DNA of 64,000 nucleotides. Origin: Bolinopsis microptera (Eukaryota; Ctenophora; Tentaculata; Lobata; Bolinopsidae). Shown here piece by piece: positions 22,801 to 31,978 of this stretch. A model generated the notes under the pieces. The model was not told where the DNA came from, made no database searches, and worked only from the letters and a program-made list of their open reading frames with translations. Each line of letters opens with the position of its first letter. The first letter of the stretch is position 1. Location: the NCBI RefSeq assembly GCF_026151205.1, contig NC_087082.1:880501-944500 (forward strand). The letters run 5' to 3'. A program made the position numbers and the translations under genes.

Positions 22801-23031
22801 ACCCAATCAATTGGGTTCTGGCCTGTTCAGCCCCCTGTCACCCGATCTTGAGGTGACGTACGACAACTCGTTAACCCAATCGATGTCTGGAGGGCTGCAA
22901 ATTTTCACATGCCAAACTCACAACGGTTTTTCGGAGTTGTGCGAGATGACGACACATAGAGGCCGCAGAATTATGAGGACTACCAGATCCTGGTGGAACC
23001 TAAGCGATCCATGATATCACGACAGGCCCTA
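19828..23031. mobile_element. Mutator-like DNA transposon with ~540-bp inverted repeats
   Basis: Ends TAGGGCCTGTCG...CGACAGGCCCTA flanked by a 9-bp duplication AAGGCAGTG (19819-19827 and 23032-23040). The inverted repeats span 19828-~20368 and ~22494-23031 and are almost identical. Very long TIRs with a 9-bp target duplication fit Mutator-like (MULE) elements. The 2.1-kb interior has no transposase frame, only a poly-G run, a ~120-bp direct repeat (21057-21180, 22072-22192) and a segment shared with the element at 39153-41487, so it is non-autonomous. It sits exactly at the purine tract/3' LTR boundary of the LTR element. Confidence 0.88.
20370..20392 (+). repeat. Poly-G run inside the Mutator-like element
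   Basis: About 22 consecutive G at the inner edge of the left inverted repeat. The right repeat lacks the run, so it expanded after insertion or marks the TIR boundary. G-quadruplex potential. Confidence 0.9.
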
Positions 23032-23061
23032 AAGGCAGTGTTAGGTAGTATTTATATAGTA

Positions 23062-23371
23062 TCTCTACTATAATTCAGAGAATTATTTCTGCTGTATGTA
23101 TGTACGACCGCCCACGTGCAAATTAGATGAAAAATAGGAATTTAGGTAACAACCAAAAGGTTCTATAGCAACGGTGTTTTAATGCACACATGCACGTGCA
23201 AAGATTGTTTTAACGTCATTTTGATCGGTTTTGTGATAATTACGTTGTGTTTAAAGTGTTTTATATTTAAATCGGCTGTATCTTTGGTTGGGATGGATAT
23301 TTTTTGATGCGATTAAAACTTTCTTTCAAAGAATACTACTAGCTTCGTCCCTGTTACCACGGGCTTTCTAG
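23062..23371 (+). mobile_element. Non-autonomous Helitron, 310 bp
   Basis: Starts TCTCTACTATAATTCAG and ends CCACGGGCTTTCTAG, inserted between A and T with no target duplication. The empty site is preserved in the sister LTR (TATAGTA|TTTTATAT at ~19436), which proves both boundaries. No Rep/helicase coding. Confidence 0.9.
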
Positions 23372-23471
23372 TTTTATATAATAGTATTGATAACATTATT
23401 AACCATTGTTTTATCCCTTTTAGCAAGTTGACAATAGGAAGTGTGTGTTTCCCTTGTTCCCTCTCCTAACA

Positions 23472-23645
23472 TGGATAAAGGCGGCCACGGCAATGGTCGG
23501 TAAGATAGAAAAGGACTTGGAGGGGGCTATGGAGAATACGAGAGAAGGGGACAGACTGATGTGTGTCAGCTGGGCCATCATCAGAGGGACGGATATCTTA
23601 GTTAGAAAAACAATTAGACCTGGAAAAAGGGGACTAAATTATTGA
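23472..23645 (+). pseudogene. 3' part of the basic ORF (second piece in copy A)
   Basis: Begins within the conserved KAATA segment right after the 3' LTR and ends RPGKRGLNY then TGA-less TAA-type stop as in the intact copy. One missing or extra base alters the middle (GAMENTREGD is retained). It duplicates 19070-19246. Confidence 0.75.
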
Positions 23646-23969
23646 ATATGATTGTTTTCAGAAATCGCAAATGAATTGAAAGCAATCAATTTTGTAATAT
23701 TATTTTGTACTCATTTTATAAACATTTACCACATTTAAGTTTTTTTATACACATGTGTACTGGTTTCACTTTTTCTCACTCTAAGTTCCGATTAACATTA
23801 AAATTTTATTGTTCCTTCTTGTTACACTTAACAATAAAATCGTTTTATATAATATTTTCCTTAATTTCAACTTTAAATTCAACCTTAATTTCAATCTTAT
23901 CATTTACTCAGTGTGCATGACATACACCACCAGCGGAACCTATCACTCTCCAAATACAAAGGTAAGCAC

Positions 23970-24094
23970 ATGTGGATTTGGCAACTATTAATTTGGACGG
24001 CAGTCGCCGTCGGAGACCCAAATTATGACAAAGCAAATGTGACACTGACTAGGACACTTGAAAACCATAACAGTTCCTCGAGGCCGGTAACTTT
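23970..24094 (+). pseudogene. Envelope-like glycoprotein, truncated N-terminus (copy A)
   Basis: Begins at ATG 23970, three bases after a GGTAAGC donor-like site, with a hydrophobic signal peptide (MWIWQLLIWTAVAVG). It matches the longer copies for about 40 residues, including the NVT sequon, and breaks off at a poly-G run (24095-24111). Unrelated sequence follows. Confidence 0.75.
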
Positions 24095-24111
24095 GGGGGG
24101 GGGGGGGGGGG

Positions 24112-24650
24112 CAACCATATTAAAGTATATTAAAGTATATCCCCGGGTCAAAATCGGAAAAAATCCCACATTTTAATATACTTTAATATACCTACAATTA
24201 TTAAATTTATATTCTTCGTTTAGATTGACAGTATTAGCCCGTTTTAACTAAAGGCAATCAATTCAAAGGTATTACTTATAATTCGAGGACACACAAATGT
24301 CTAAAGATGTGATTTATTTAATTGAGATGCATAATCTTGTTACAGGAAACCATATTAAACAAGAAACCGTATTATCAATTTTTTGATATCCGAATTTGAT
24401 AATTAATATTCAAATTAGATTACTCTCATTATTTAATTTATTGTTTGATCTCCAAATTAAACTATTTATTATCGAATTGGATTATTCTCATTATTTGTAT
24501 AAATTGCTTGATCTACCATCTCGAACTCTAACTTTCTATCAAATTTGACATCATGACGTTACTTAACTGTTTCAATTCAGATTTGTACACTTTCATTCTA
24601 ATTTCAACTTATGATTTAAAGATTCATTTTATTTAACCCGCAATAATCAG
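24112..24650. other. AT-rich spacer with small inverted repeat
   Basis: ATTAAAGTATATTAAAGTAT at ~24118 is partly inverted at ~24170-24190 (AATATACTTTAATATAC) around a CCCCGGG centre. The rest is AT-rich with no gene seen. Confidence 0.5.
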
Positions 24651-24651
24651 G

Positions 24652-24744
24652 ATGCCTCCAAAAAAGTTGAAATCCAAGAAAGAGCAACTGCTTAGTATGG
24701 TGCGTAAGATGGGGCTTCAGACTTCAGAGTTGCTGTTCAATTAA
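24652..24744 (+). CDS. Small basic ORF, unknown
   Basis: Thirty codons from ATG 24652, beginning MPPKKLKSKKEQLL and ending in TAA. The lysine-rich start looks like a nuclear localisation signal and could be the first exon of the longer frame downstream, since GGTGCGTAAG inside it offers a donor. No homologous family recognised. Confidence 0.3.
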   Translation: MPPKKLKSKKEQLLSMVRKMGLQTSELLFN

Positions 24745-24820
24745 CGATAGTTTAATAAAATGTAGTAACTGTAACTATCAATTAAAACTGAAAAGGAATG
24801 ACTTTGTAGAAGCATTTACG

Positions 24821-25573
24821 ATGCATTTCAGTTCGCCAAGTCAAGTTGACAACTGTAAATGGCGCTTGATTGTTAGTGGAAAAGAGTATAATATCAAATA
24901 CACTATACCAAACAGAACTTTATCACCAACAGTGTTGCCACCGAGCAGCAACAAAATTTTAGCGTCCGAAAACAATCAATCTGACGAGACTGATGTTTTT
25001 TTGCAGTCAACCGATCTTTCAAATACCGAAGAAGAATCATGCATTGGAGAAAAAGAAACATGTGAAGAGGAACATGCAATTGGTATTTTGAAACGTCTTA
25101 GTGATTCGCTAGGATTTGATCTCCTTCAATCTCACGATAAAACCAACAAATATATCTCAACATTAGCAAACGATATTGAAGACCTACCTAAGGCTAAACC
25201 AGCCTGCGAAGAATCTGATCACTACAAAGCTTGCGAAGTTGTTCATAAACTAAGTTCTGTTTTCGAGGTCGACTTGTTAAGTTGCAGCTATGAAGTCTTC
25301 GATTCGCTCAAAAGCCTACCATTTGTCACCATCGCCATCAAGAACAAGTTGAACCGGGGCGTTTGTGATCATGGTGCTGTCAATAGAAGGACCCACCATA
25401 ATGTTCTAAAAGCTACCATCCAAAAACTTTACCTCAAGCACAGTGCTGCTGCCGGTAAAGATGTATCGGATTTGGTTGGGGGTCCAGCACACTCTACTAT
25501 GAAGTTGAATTGTCTACCAACCATACCTGTTTTACCTTATTTCAAAGCAAGCAATTTCAAGCAGCACCTTTAA
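24821..25573 (+). CDS. Hypothetical 250-codon protein
   Basis: The longest open frame in the middle of the window. ATG 24821 is followed by a TTTCAG that could be a splice acceptor, so the true start may be a spliced upstream exon such as 24652. The protein is acidic in the middle (SNTEEESCIGEKETCEEE) with two similar halves: ILKRLSDSLGFDLLQS and VVHKLSSVFEVDLLSC look like a repeated motif about 90 residues apart. No catalytic motif was recognised. It lies between two copies of the env-bearing element and ends 280 bases before copy B. It could be element cargo, a transposase-associated protein or a host gene. Confidence 0.5.
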   Translation: MHFSSPSQVDNCKWRLIVSGKEYNIKYTIPNRTLSPTVLPPSSNKILASENNQSDETDVFLQSTDLSNTEEESCIGEKETCEEEHAIGILKRLSDSLGFDLLQSHDKTNKYISTLANDIEDLPKAKPACEESDHYKACEVVHKLSSVFEVDLLSCSYEVFDSLKSLPFVTIAIKNKLNRGVCDHGAVNRRTHHNVLKATIQKLYLKHSAAAGKDVSDLVGGPAHSTMKLNCLPTIPVLPYFKASNFKQHL

Positions 25574-25716
25574 GAAGTTTTGAGTAAGTACTACATTGCT
25601 AATTAATGATTATTTATGAATACCCTACATTTTTAGTTTAGAGTTCAGCAATTCTGATAATACAGTACTAATACATTTTAAAATATTACTAAATTATATC
25701 AGTCATAGCACTTGAA

Positions 25717-25851
25717 GGAGGGGGGGGGGTGGGGAAGCCAAGGGGAATTTTGGGGAATACCTGAATGGATTTTGGAGTATTTTAGAAAACCCCCATAATT
25801 TAGTCATACATAATTCCACAAAATTCCCTTCGGCTTCCCCCCCCCCCCCCC
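25717..25851. mobile_element. Foldback with G/C-run ends
   Basis: A G-run followed by TGGGGAAGCCAAGGGGAATT is mirrored by CAAAATTCCCTTCGGCTTCC and a C-run. It is about 135 bp, non-coding, and probably a MITE with mononucleotide-expanded ends. Confidence 0.7.
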
Positions 25852-26166
25852 ATCATATGACATAATTGTAAAATTTGATATATTTGATGTTGGAACTGTG
25901 CAATTATCGGTTTAACTGTCAATCATTGTTTGGGCTGCATTAGGCAGTAAATTCAAGTCTTAAAAATAAGTGTTCAGTTCACTTGAAATCGAGTGGTGGT
26001 TCATTTGCAATCAAATTTTTAATGCTTTTCGTACAGTCTCCCAAATTTCTGACATGTCCGGATGATCCGATAAGGGGAAAGGTAGGAAGAGGTAAAATAG
26101 GTCCAGCGATAGCTCGGGTTGAGCCTCAGGAACCTCCAGTGGTGAATAGTAGGTTTACTGTAATAT

Positions 26167-26271
26167 ATTTTCTTTTTATTTTTCTTTTTCTTTTTCTTTT
26201 TCTTTTTCTTTTTCTTTTTCTTTTTCTTTTTCTTTTTCTTTTTCTTTTTCTTTTTCTTTTTCTTTTTCTTT
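26167..26271 (+). repeat. (TTTTTC)n tract, copy B
   Basis: About 17 units with one T-to-A change near the start. It directly precedes the acidic frame; the nearest AG is in CATCACAG at ~26292. Confidence 0.95.
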
Positions 26272-26430
26272 TACACCATAATCGACATCACAGATTCAAA
26301 TCTGGAATCCCTATCAGAAACTGACTACGTAGTCAAAACTTTAATTAAGAGTGAACCCATCGAGAGTGAACTTAACGAGGACATTAACATCCCATTTTCT
26401 CAAATAACAAATTTATGGAGGGATTATTAA
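26272..26430 (+). CDS. Acidic frame of env-bearing element (copy B)
   Basis: Fifty-two codons open from the end of the pyrimidine tract to TAA at 26428-26430, probably a 3' exon entered at CATCACAG. The sequence is acidic with a sumoylation-like IKSEP motif (LIKSEPIESELNEDIN) and ends NLWRDY. The copy E version (36114-36272) differs by one residue near the start. Paired with the upstream basic NLS-ORF, it would make a small basic-acidic nuclear protein; this is inference. Confidence 0.5.
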   Translation, partial: YTIIDITDSNLESLSETDYVVKTLIKSEPIESELNEDINIPFSQITNLWRDY

Positions 26431-27227
26431 ATTATCTATTACTACAGAACAATATTAATGCCGCCCTTGAATCTTGATTCATTGTTATGATCGAAGTCCA
26501 AGTTCTAAAATATTATATTTTGTATCTAAGATATTATATTTTGTATCTGAAATATTATGTTTCGTAGTTAAACTTCCAAAAATGCTTACTCCATTTTATA
26601 CTTTCAAAAAGAAGTTTCCTTTGTTCAATGCATCCCAAGTGAATAATATTTATCACTTATTAAACTGTCACATGAAAAATTAAAACTATTCTACTATACT
26701 AGCAGCAACAAAATCATACGATCTTGTCCGCAAAGAAACCAAATGCGTTCATGAAGCCTCCAGAATGTATTATAAAATATAATACCACCGCAACTTCGTG
26801 CCCGCGCGTTCCCTCCAGCAAGCTGTCGGGAATTATCGCGCGCAGCACTCAGTGGCGGAGGTATTATTATATATATATTATTATATTATATATATAGTAT
26901 TATAAATGCTGCTTGGTATTGTAACACGCGAATCAAATATTTCAAAACACTCAAAATGTCAAATACTAATAGGAGGGCATACGAAGCGTTTCAAGTTTAT
27001 ATGTAAAAAACAATACCTTGACCGATCCAGGCTAAAATAATACCGAGTGTTTATATTCATAAACATTGATAAAGAGTTTATTGAATAAAAATATTGCAGC
27101 GGAATGACAAGAGCGCCGCCCAGTTTTATGAGTAAAAAAGATTACTGCAGTAACCACTACCAGTTAAGGGCTCTTTCACGCTTGAACTTGAAGTTGAAGC
27201 ATCTAGCGCCGATCGATGACGATCGAT

Positions 27228-27305
27228 CGACACAGGGGTGCCATAGTGCAAAGTTAGCAGCAATTTCTTTGCACTATGGCACCACTCAACTCACCCCTGT
27301 GTCGA
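27228..27305. repeat. Foldback in element terminal region (copy B)
   Basis: CGACACAGGGGTGCCATAGT plus GCAAAG pairs with CTTTGCACTATGGC and CACCCCTGTGTCG across a short loop. The same structure is kept at ~37042-37115 in copy E. Confidence 0.85.
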
Positions 27306-27600
27306 GCGTGCGACCGTCGATTATCTTTGTGAAACAAATGCAATTAGTGCGTCACGTAATTACACATAATATTTATATAAACCTGAAGGCTGAAACCACA
27401 GTAAAAACCCATGGCATATATAGAATTGGTTTGTATCACGTCATGACCCCTATTGTCGTTTCACCAAGTGTTGTGTCGAAATGCCAGATTCCAGACTGAT
27501 TTCTTTAAAAGTTTAAAGTACATGATTCCTTATCCTGAGTTTTGGCCCAAGAATTTAGATCTTGGATACGTTGAGACAATAAAATGATTGTTGTAGGATT

Positions 27601-28211
27601 ATTTTTGTAGTGTATTGTTTAGCTTATTTTGGTCATTGTTCCTTCTTAGTTTCTTTGTAGTAGTTTCTTTAGTCCTAGGTTTGTAGATTTGGGTTCCTAC
27701 TTTTTAACATACTTTCTTATATTTACAGGGTTGTTTTTAGTTCTAGAGAGTAGTCTGCTGGTGTAAGAGTGAAAAGCCAGACAAGTCAAGTTCCAGTGTG
27801 TGTGTGTCACGGGGACCACACAGAAGAACCTAAAGAAAAGATCTAGTGTTTGTGAGTAAGGGAATATCACAACACGTTCACATCACTTCTGGGGAAGTGA
27901 TAGAAGAATTAGTTTCTAAGACGTTAGAAGAAGTAGTTTCTAAGAAGTTTGAACTGTTATTAAGAAGGATTTACAGTTTTGGGAAGATTTGTTTGTACTC
28001 ACATTACCACACCACTCACGAGGTTAAGTGAGTGAAAATTGTGTTTGAGGTCTGTGTAGAGTGCAGCGATAGAGTGCAGCGATAGTGATATGTTTAGTTT
28101 CTGTGAGTCCTATAGAAGATACATTACCCATAACCAATCGTTACCATTTCAGTTACTAACCCATAACCATTTGTTTTACTTTGTCTCCTCTGTGATTGAT
28201 CTCAATTATAC
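27601..28211. other. Copy-specific insertion, content unknown
   Basis: Sequence absent from the equivalent position of copy E (after AATAAAATGATTGTTG). It contains GT-repeat and a partially repeated TTAGTTTCTAAGA segment (27910-27950). No gene or clear termini identified. Confidence 0.5.
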
Positions 28212-29295
28212 TATTTAACACGATACCGAATGATTGACAAATGATTGATGCATGATTACGGCTAAAGCCCGATTCTAAGAATAAAGATAAATCCTGATAA
28301 CGATAAATCTTATTAAATATAACGGAGGGTTAGGAGCTAGTTGTGCAATATTTTAAAGATGGTTGAAGATATTTTGGCAATGATTTAGAAGTTGATTGAT
28401 AGCCGCGGTTGCAAAGAAAATGATGTTGTATAAAAATCGAATTATTGCTGAGAACGGAATGCCTGATGAACGATTACTGAGAAAAGCGCGATAATTGAAC
28501 GTGACTTTTTAAGCTGAATCAAGCAGCTCCAGACAGTACTGCTTCGTATAGTTTTGAAAGTGAAAAATAATTACGGGACTAGTATAAAATGTTAAGGCAT
28601 CATATGACATAATTGTAAAATTCTATATATTCGATGTCGGAACTGTGCAATTATCAGTTTAACTGTCAATCATTGTTTGGGCTGCATTAGGCATTACATT
28701 CAAGTCTTAAAAATTAGTGTTCAGTTCACTTGAAATCGAGTGGTGGTTCATTTGAAATCGAAATTGTGCTTTTCGTACAGTCTCCCAAATTTCTGACATG
28801 TCCGGATCATCCGATAAGGGGTAAAGTAGGAAAAGGAGAAGGTCTACTGAAGATGCTGAGAGGCGTAGCCGACCCGTGGCTCGGGTTGAGCCTCAGGAAC
28901 CTCCAGTGGTGAGTAGTAGGTTTACTGTAATATATAATTACATAAATGTTATTTTGTTGTACTTTATAGATTGTTGATCAATACATTATAGCAGCTTGAG
29001 GAGTTTCTATTGCATTATGTTGCCGGTATGGAGGGTAAATGAGGTTAAAAGGCTACATACAGAGGTCTGAGAGCTGGAGCAAAAACTCAAAAAGGGAGTT
29101 ACCTGCGAATGCAGCTTTTATCCCGGGGGTTACAGTTTGCTAAGCGGATATCTAGGGGCGTGGCGCACCACGCAAAGCTGATGTATGACAGTTTGGTAAG
29201 TGTCTTATTCCATGTTTAAAGCGACCCATATCCATCTGTTATTGTGCAAACTTCATTGAATTGCGGCTCTTTTGGTGGCTAATGCATCAATCATC

Positions 29296-29441
29296 ATGGA
29301 GATGGCACAAAATTCAGCTTACTCAGACCTGGAAGATTATATTGAGGAGGAGTCAGATATTTTAACCGTATCACTAGGGGCTGTTAGGATACTTAAATTC
29401 ACTAACAGTATGACTCATGACTGGGAAAGTCAGAACTCTTG
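29296..29441 (+). CDS. Acidic 48-codon ORF of env-bearing element (copy C)
   Basis: ATG 29296 opens MEMAQNSAYSDLEDYIEEES, continues ILTVSLGAVRILKFTNS and stops at TGA after SQNS, just before the pyrimidine tract. Homologues: ~18228 (A), 33086 (D), 41561 (F, with small indels). The cluster of Asp/Glu resembles a transcription-activation or phosphoprotein-like segment. Function unknown. Confidence 0.5.
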
Positions 29442-29471
29442 ACCTTACCAACAAAATCGATTTATTGTATT

Positions 29472-29526
29472 TTATTTTCTTTTTCTTTTTCTTTTTCTTT
29501 TTCTTTTTCTTTTTCTTTTTCTTTTT
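29472..29526 (+). repeat. (TTTTTC)n tract, copy C
   Basis: The shortest of the six tracts, about 9 units, at exactly the same site as in A, D and F. Confidence 0.95.
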
Positions 29527-29969
29527 TATGTCTGTACCTTTTTTGCTTCTTCAAGTTTTCTTTTCGCTTTTATTTCCCTTTTTTAATTTTAAGGGTACCT
29601 CAAAACTTGTTTTTCAGAATTTCGCATTATTGAAAAAAGTTGAATTCGATCAGACAAGACGAGTGTCGTCATGGTATTTTTATACTAGTAATCGAAGTTA
29701 TACGAAGATTCTGAAGAAATATATGTAAAGGTGGGCGAACAAATCGTCTGAAGACCATTCAGCGATAAGTGATAAAACTTGATAGAGAATTGACGCTCAG
29801 AAGGAGCGAAACTGGCGGAGGTAAGTTGTCCAGAAAGATACCAAAACCGTCGACCGTATCCTTGAAGAAAGTCTACAACGGTCTGTTACATCATCAATAG
29901 AAGAACTAAGCTTACCATCGTTTCAAAATGTTGTGAAAGAAATTAAGTAAATACCCTTCCCGAATTTAA

Positions 29970-30269
29970 ATGGTGCAGCAGCAGACGACAATCAAATACC
30001 AGCAGAGAGTTGACTTTATCAAAGGGGAGGTCAGATGTGCACTGGTCATGATGCGCTCTTTAAGGAACAGAATAAGGAGGCTTCGGCCAGGGTTGTGGGT
30101 AAAGGCGGCCACGGCAGTGGTCGGTAAGATAGAAAAGGACTTGGAGGGGGCTATGGAGAATACGAGAGAAGGGGACAGACTGATGTATGTCAGCTGGGCC
30201 ATCATCAGAGGGACGGATATCTTAGTTAGAAAAACAATTAGACCTGGAAAAAGGGGACTAAATTATTGA
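29970..30269 (+). CDS. Basic 99-residue protein of env-bearing element (intact)
   Basis: ATG 29970 to TGA-free end at TAA-type stop 30267-30269; protein starts MVQQQTTIKYQQRVDFIKGE, has an arginine cluster (RSLRNRIRRLRPG), an amphipathic middle (KAATAVVGKIEKDLEGAMEN) and a basic end (RKTIRPGKRGLNY). Broken homologues occur in copies A and D, so this small protein was under selection when the family amplified. Its position directly before the envelope frame would suit a matrix- or capsid-like role, but no fold was recognised and that is speculation. Confidence 0.6.
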   Translation: MVQQQTTIKYQQRVDFIKGEVRCALVMMRSLRNRIRRLRPGLWVKAATAVVGKIEKDLEGAMENTREGDRLMYVSWAIIRGTDILVRKTIRPGKRGLNY

Positions 30270-30595
30270 ATATGATTGTTTTCAGAAATCGCAAATGATT
30301 TGTGAACCTTAATATTTTGTATTTATTATTTTGTACTCATTTTATAAACGTTTACCACATTTAAGTTTTTTTATACACATGTGTACTGGTTTCACTTTTT
30401 CTCACTCTAAGTTCCGATTAACATTAAAATTTTATTGTTCCTTCTTGTTACACTTAACAATAAAATCGTTTTACATAATATTTTCCTTAATTTCAACTTC
30501 ATATTCAACCTTAAGTTCAAACTTATCATTTACTCAGTGTGCATGACATAAACCACCAGCGGAACCTCTCACTCTCCAAATACAAAGGTAAGCAC

Positions 30596-31090
30596 ATGTG
30601 GATTTGGCAACTAGTATTTTGGACGGCAGTCGCAGTTGGAGACCCAAATTATGACAAAGCAAATGTGACACTGACTAGGACACTTGAAAACAGTTCCTCG
30701 AGGCCGGTAACCTTTAATCACGCTCCTAATGCTTTCACCGATTTAATCGCTATCCCTGAAAGGTTAATGCTCCTAGAGCGAAAGGGGACTGTGTTTAGTC
30801 ACCCGAGTTTACAACTGATGACCGTGGTCATCACGGTCGACCCAATCGATTTCGATACATCGGTAGAGAGTTTCAGGTGCCGTCCCACCATGACTCCCAT
30901 ATTGAAAAATATTGAGAAAACTATTGCAAAGTATGAAGAAATGACACAGGCAATCTTATTAACAAAACATACGTTCACTTCCGGCGACACTTGTAAAATA
31001 CTAAATTCAACGGTGGGGTACTGTAATATAGATCCTCATCATTATCTTCTAATCACAATTGAAGCGGTTCAACCACCTCACGGACATTGA
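30596..31090 (+). pseudogene. Envelope-like glycoprotein, truncated before the cleavage site (copy C)
   Basis: ATG 30596, signal peptide MWIWQLVFWTAVAVG, then a surface-subunit-like region of about 140 residues with NVT and NST sequons and conserved cysteines (SFRCR, DTCKI, GYCN). Similarity to copy D ends at about 31026, before the furin-type site. The last ~20 codons to 31090 are unrelated read-through. It lacks fusion and membrane segments, so it cannot act as a fusogen. Confidence 0.75.
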
Positions 31091-31978
31091 CAGCCCTGGT
31101 ACAGACGAGCAGTCTTCGAGGCGGAGAATTGCAAGATATCACCACTCTCAATTTATCACGTACCTTGTAGCCGCTTCAGTTACATTATCACAAAATCATT
31201 GTCACATGATCATTCAAGCACGTGGGTCACATGATCACCCATGCGACTATATAAATCTTCCGATGCCCAGAATATGGCAGAGTTCAGCAGCACAATCACG
31301 ATGTAGATTGCCAGCTCTCATATGATTGACTGGCATAAATTTAGTCTAAGTTAGGAAAGAGATTGATATATATATTATTCATTGTAGTTCACTCTCTCTG
31401 TAACTAAGAGTGTCTACCGTATTTGTTTTACGGGTTACTTTAACCAACAATTTTAGTGTCATTATTTTGTAACCCTTAGCATTAAGAATGGCCGTTTGGA
31501 TCAAGGCTTAGAATCAAGTATAAGTAATTAAATGATGTCCCAAATAATATAAGTATTTCAAAGCCTCACTGGCAAACGAAGAGCCCAGCTCATCTAGTAC
31601 TAATAATCAGCTCTCTACCCACGGGCTATCTGCAAAGTAAATATTATGAAATTTATCAACTTTAACTTTTCAAGACATTTAATTAGAGTGATTATATTTG
31701 AGCGACAGATGCCACCTCAGTCCTGATAACCTTTCCATATTATCATTTCATTGCATCTCCAACAGGATTGGAGACAAGCCCCAACAACCGTCCACCAAGT
31801 TCAAACCCAAAACTCTTCATCCACAAACTAAACCGCAGCAGACCCCTCTTACAAACACCCTCAACATAGGGTCTCCTGCTCCAGTTAAGATTAGCATGAG
31901 GTTCGTTAAGCTTTACTGTTCACAATAAAGTAATACAAATTTAAGATATTGCATCTACATTCGGAGCCTTGAAATAGC
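31027..31978. other. Spacer with LTR-like promoter features
   Basis: Contains TATA-type box CGACTATATAAATC near 31240 preceded by repeated CACATGATCA segments, and a downstream stretch ending ACCAACA near 31450. This could be a degenerate LTR or host promoter. No matching partner LTR was found. Confidence 0.35.

Larger units (their letters stand above)
19418..23471 (+). mobile_element. Gag-only LTR mini-retrotransposon
   Basis: 5' LTR 19418-19543 and 3' LTR 23039-23471 (123 bp once the Helitron is removed) share TGTTAGG...CCTAACA ends and near-identical sequence. A purine tract AAAGGGGAAGGCAG abuts the 3' LTR, as expected for plus-strand priming. The interior holds only a gag-like ORF (19564-19830). 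Protease, reverse transcriptase and integrase are absent, so it resembles a TRIM/LARD-type non-autonomous element. Flanking 5-bp duplications do not match (TGGGG vs TGGAT), suggesting post-insertion rearrangement. Confidence 0.82.
16945..24094 (+). mobile_element. Env-bearing element, copy A (interrupted)
   Basis: Order: 3' flank with AATAAA (17035), leader (17170-17660), NLS-ORF remnant (ATG 17736, premature TAA after eight codons), coiled-coil exon (17955-18149), acidic ORF (from ~18228), (TTTTTC)n (18404-18495), conserved non-coding segment (18540-18950), basic ORF (18947 on, frameshifted), then insertions of an LTR mini-element, a Mutator-like element and a Helitron (19418-23471), a second 3' part of the basic ORF (23472-23645) and a truncated envelope start (ATG 23970). 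The duplicated 3' end of the basic ORF on both sides of the insertions indicates recombination between copies. No polymerase. Confidence 0.75.
25852..27600 (+). mobile_element. Env-bearing element, copy B (5' part and terminal region)
   Basis: Starts at CATATGACATAATTG within the leader. It includes a damaged NLS-ORF (ATG ~26054, in-frame stop after three codons), a (TTTTTC)n tract (26167-26271), the alternative acidic frame (26272-26430), a conserved non-coding stretch, and a terminal region (26700-27600) with a foldback (27228-27305), a TATATA-type box near 27416 and AATAAA near 27580. It shares this arrangement with copy E, not with A, C, D or F, so the family has two structural types. Confidence 0.75.
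28212..31026 (+). mobile_element. Env-bearing element, copy C
   Basis: The most continuous copy: leader (28212-28730), NLS-ORF with early TAA (ATG 28799), damaged coiled-coil exon (29030-29215), acidic ORF (29296 on), short (TTTTTC)n (29472-29526), conserved spacer, intact basic ORF (29970-30269) and envelope N-terminal part (from 30596). It loses similarity after 31026. Confidence 0.8.
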
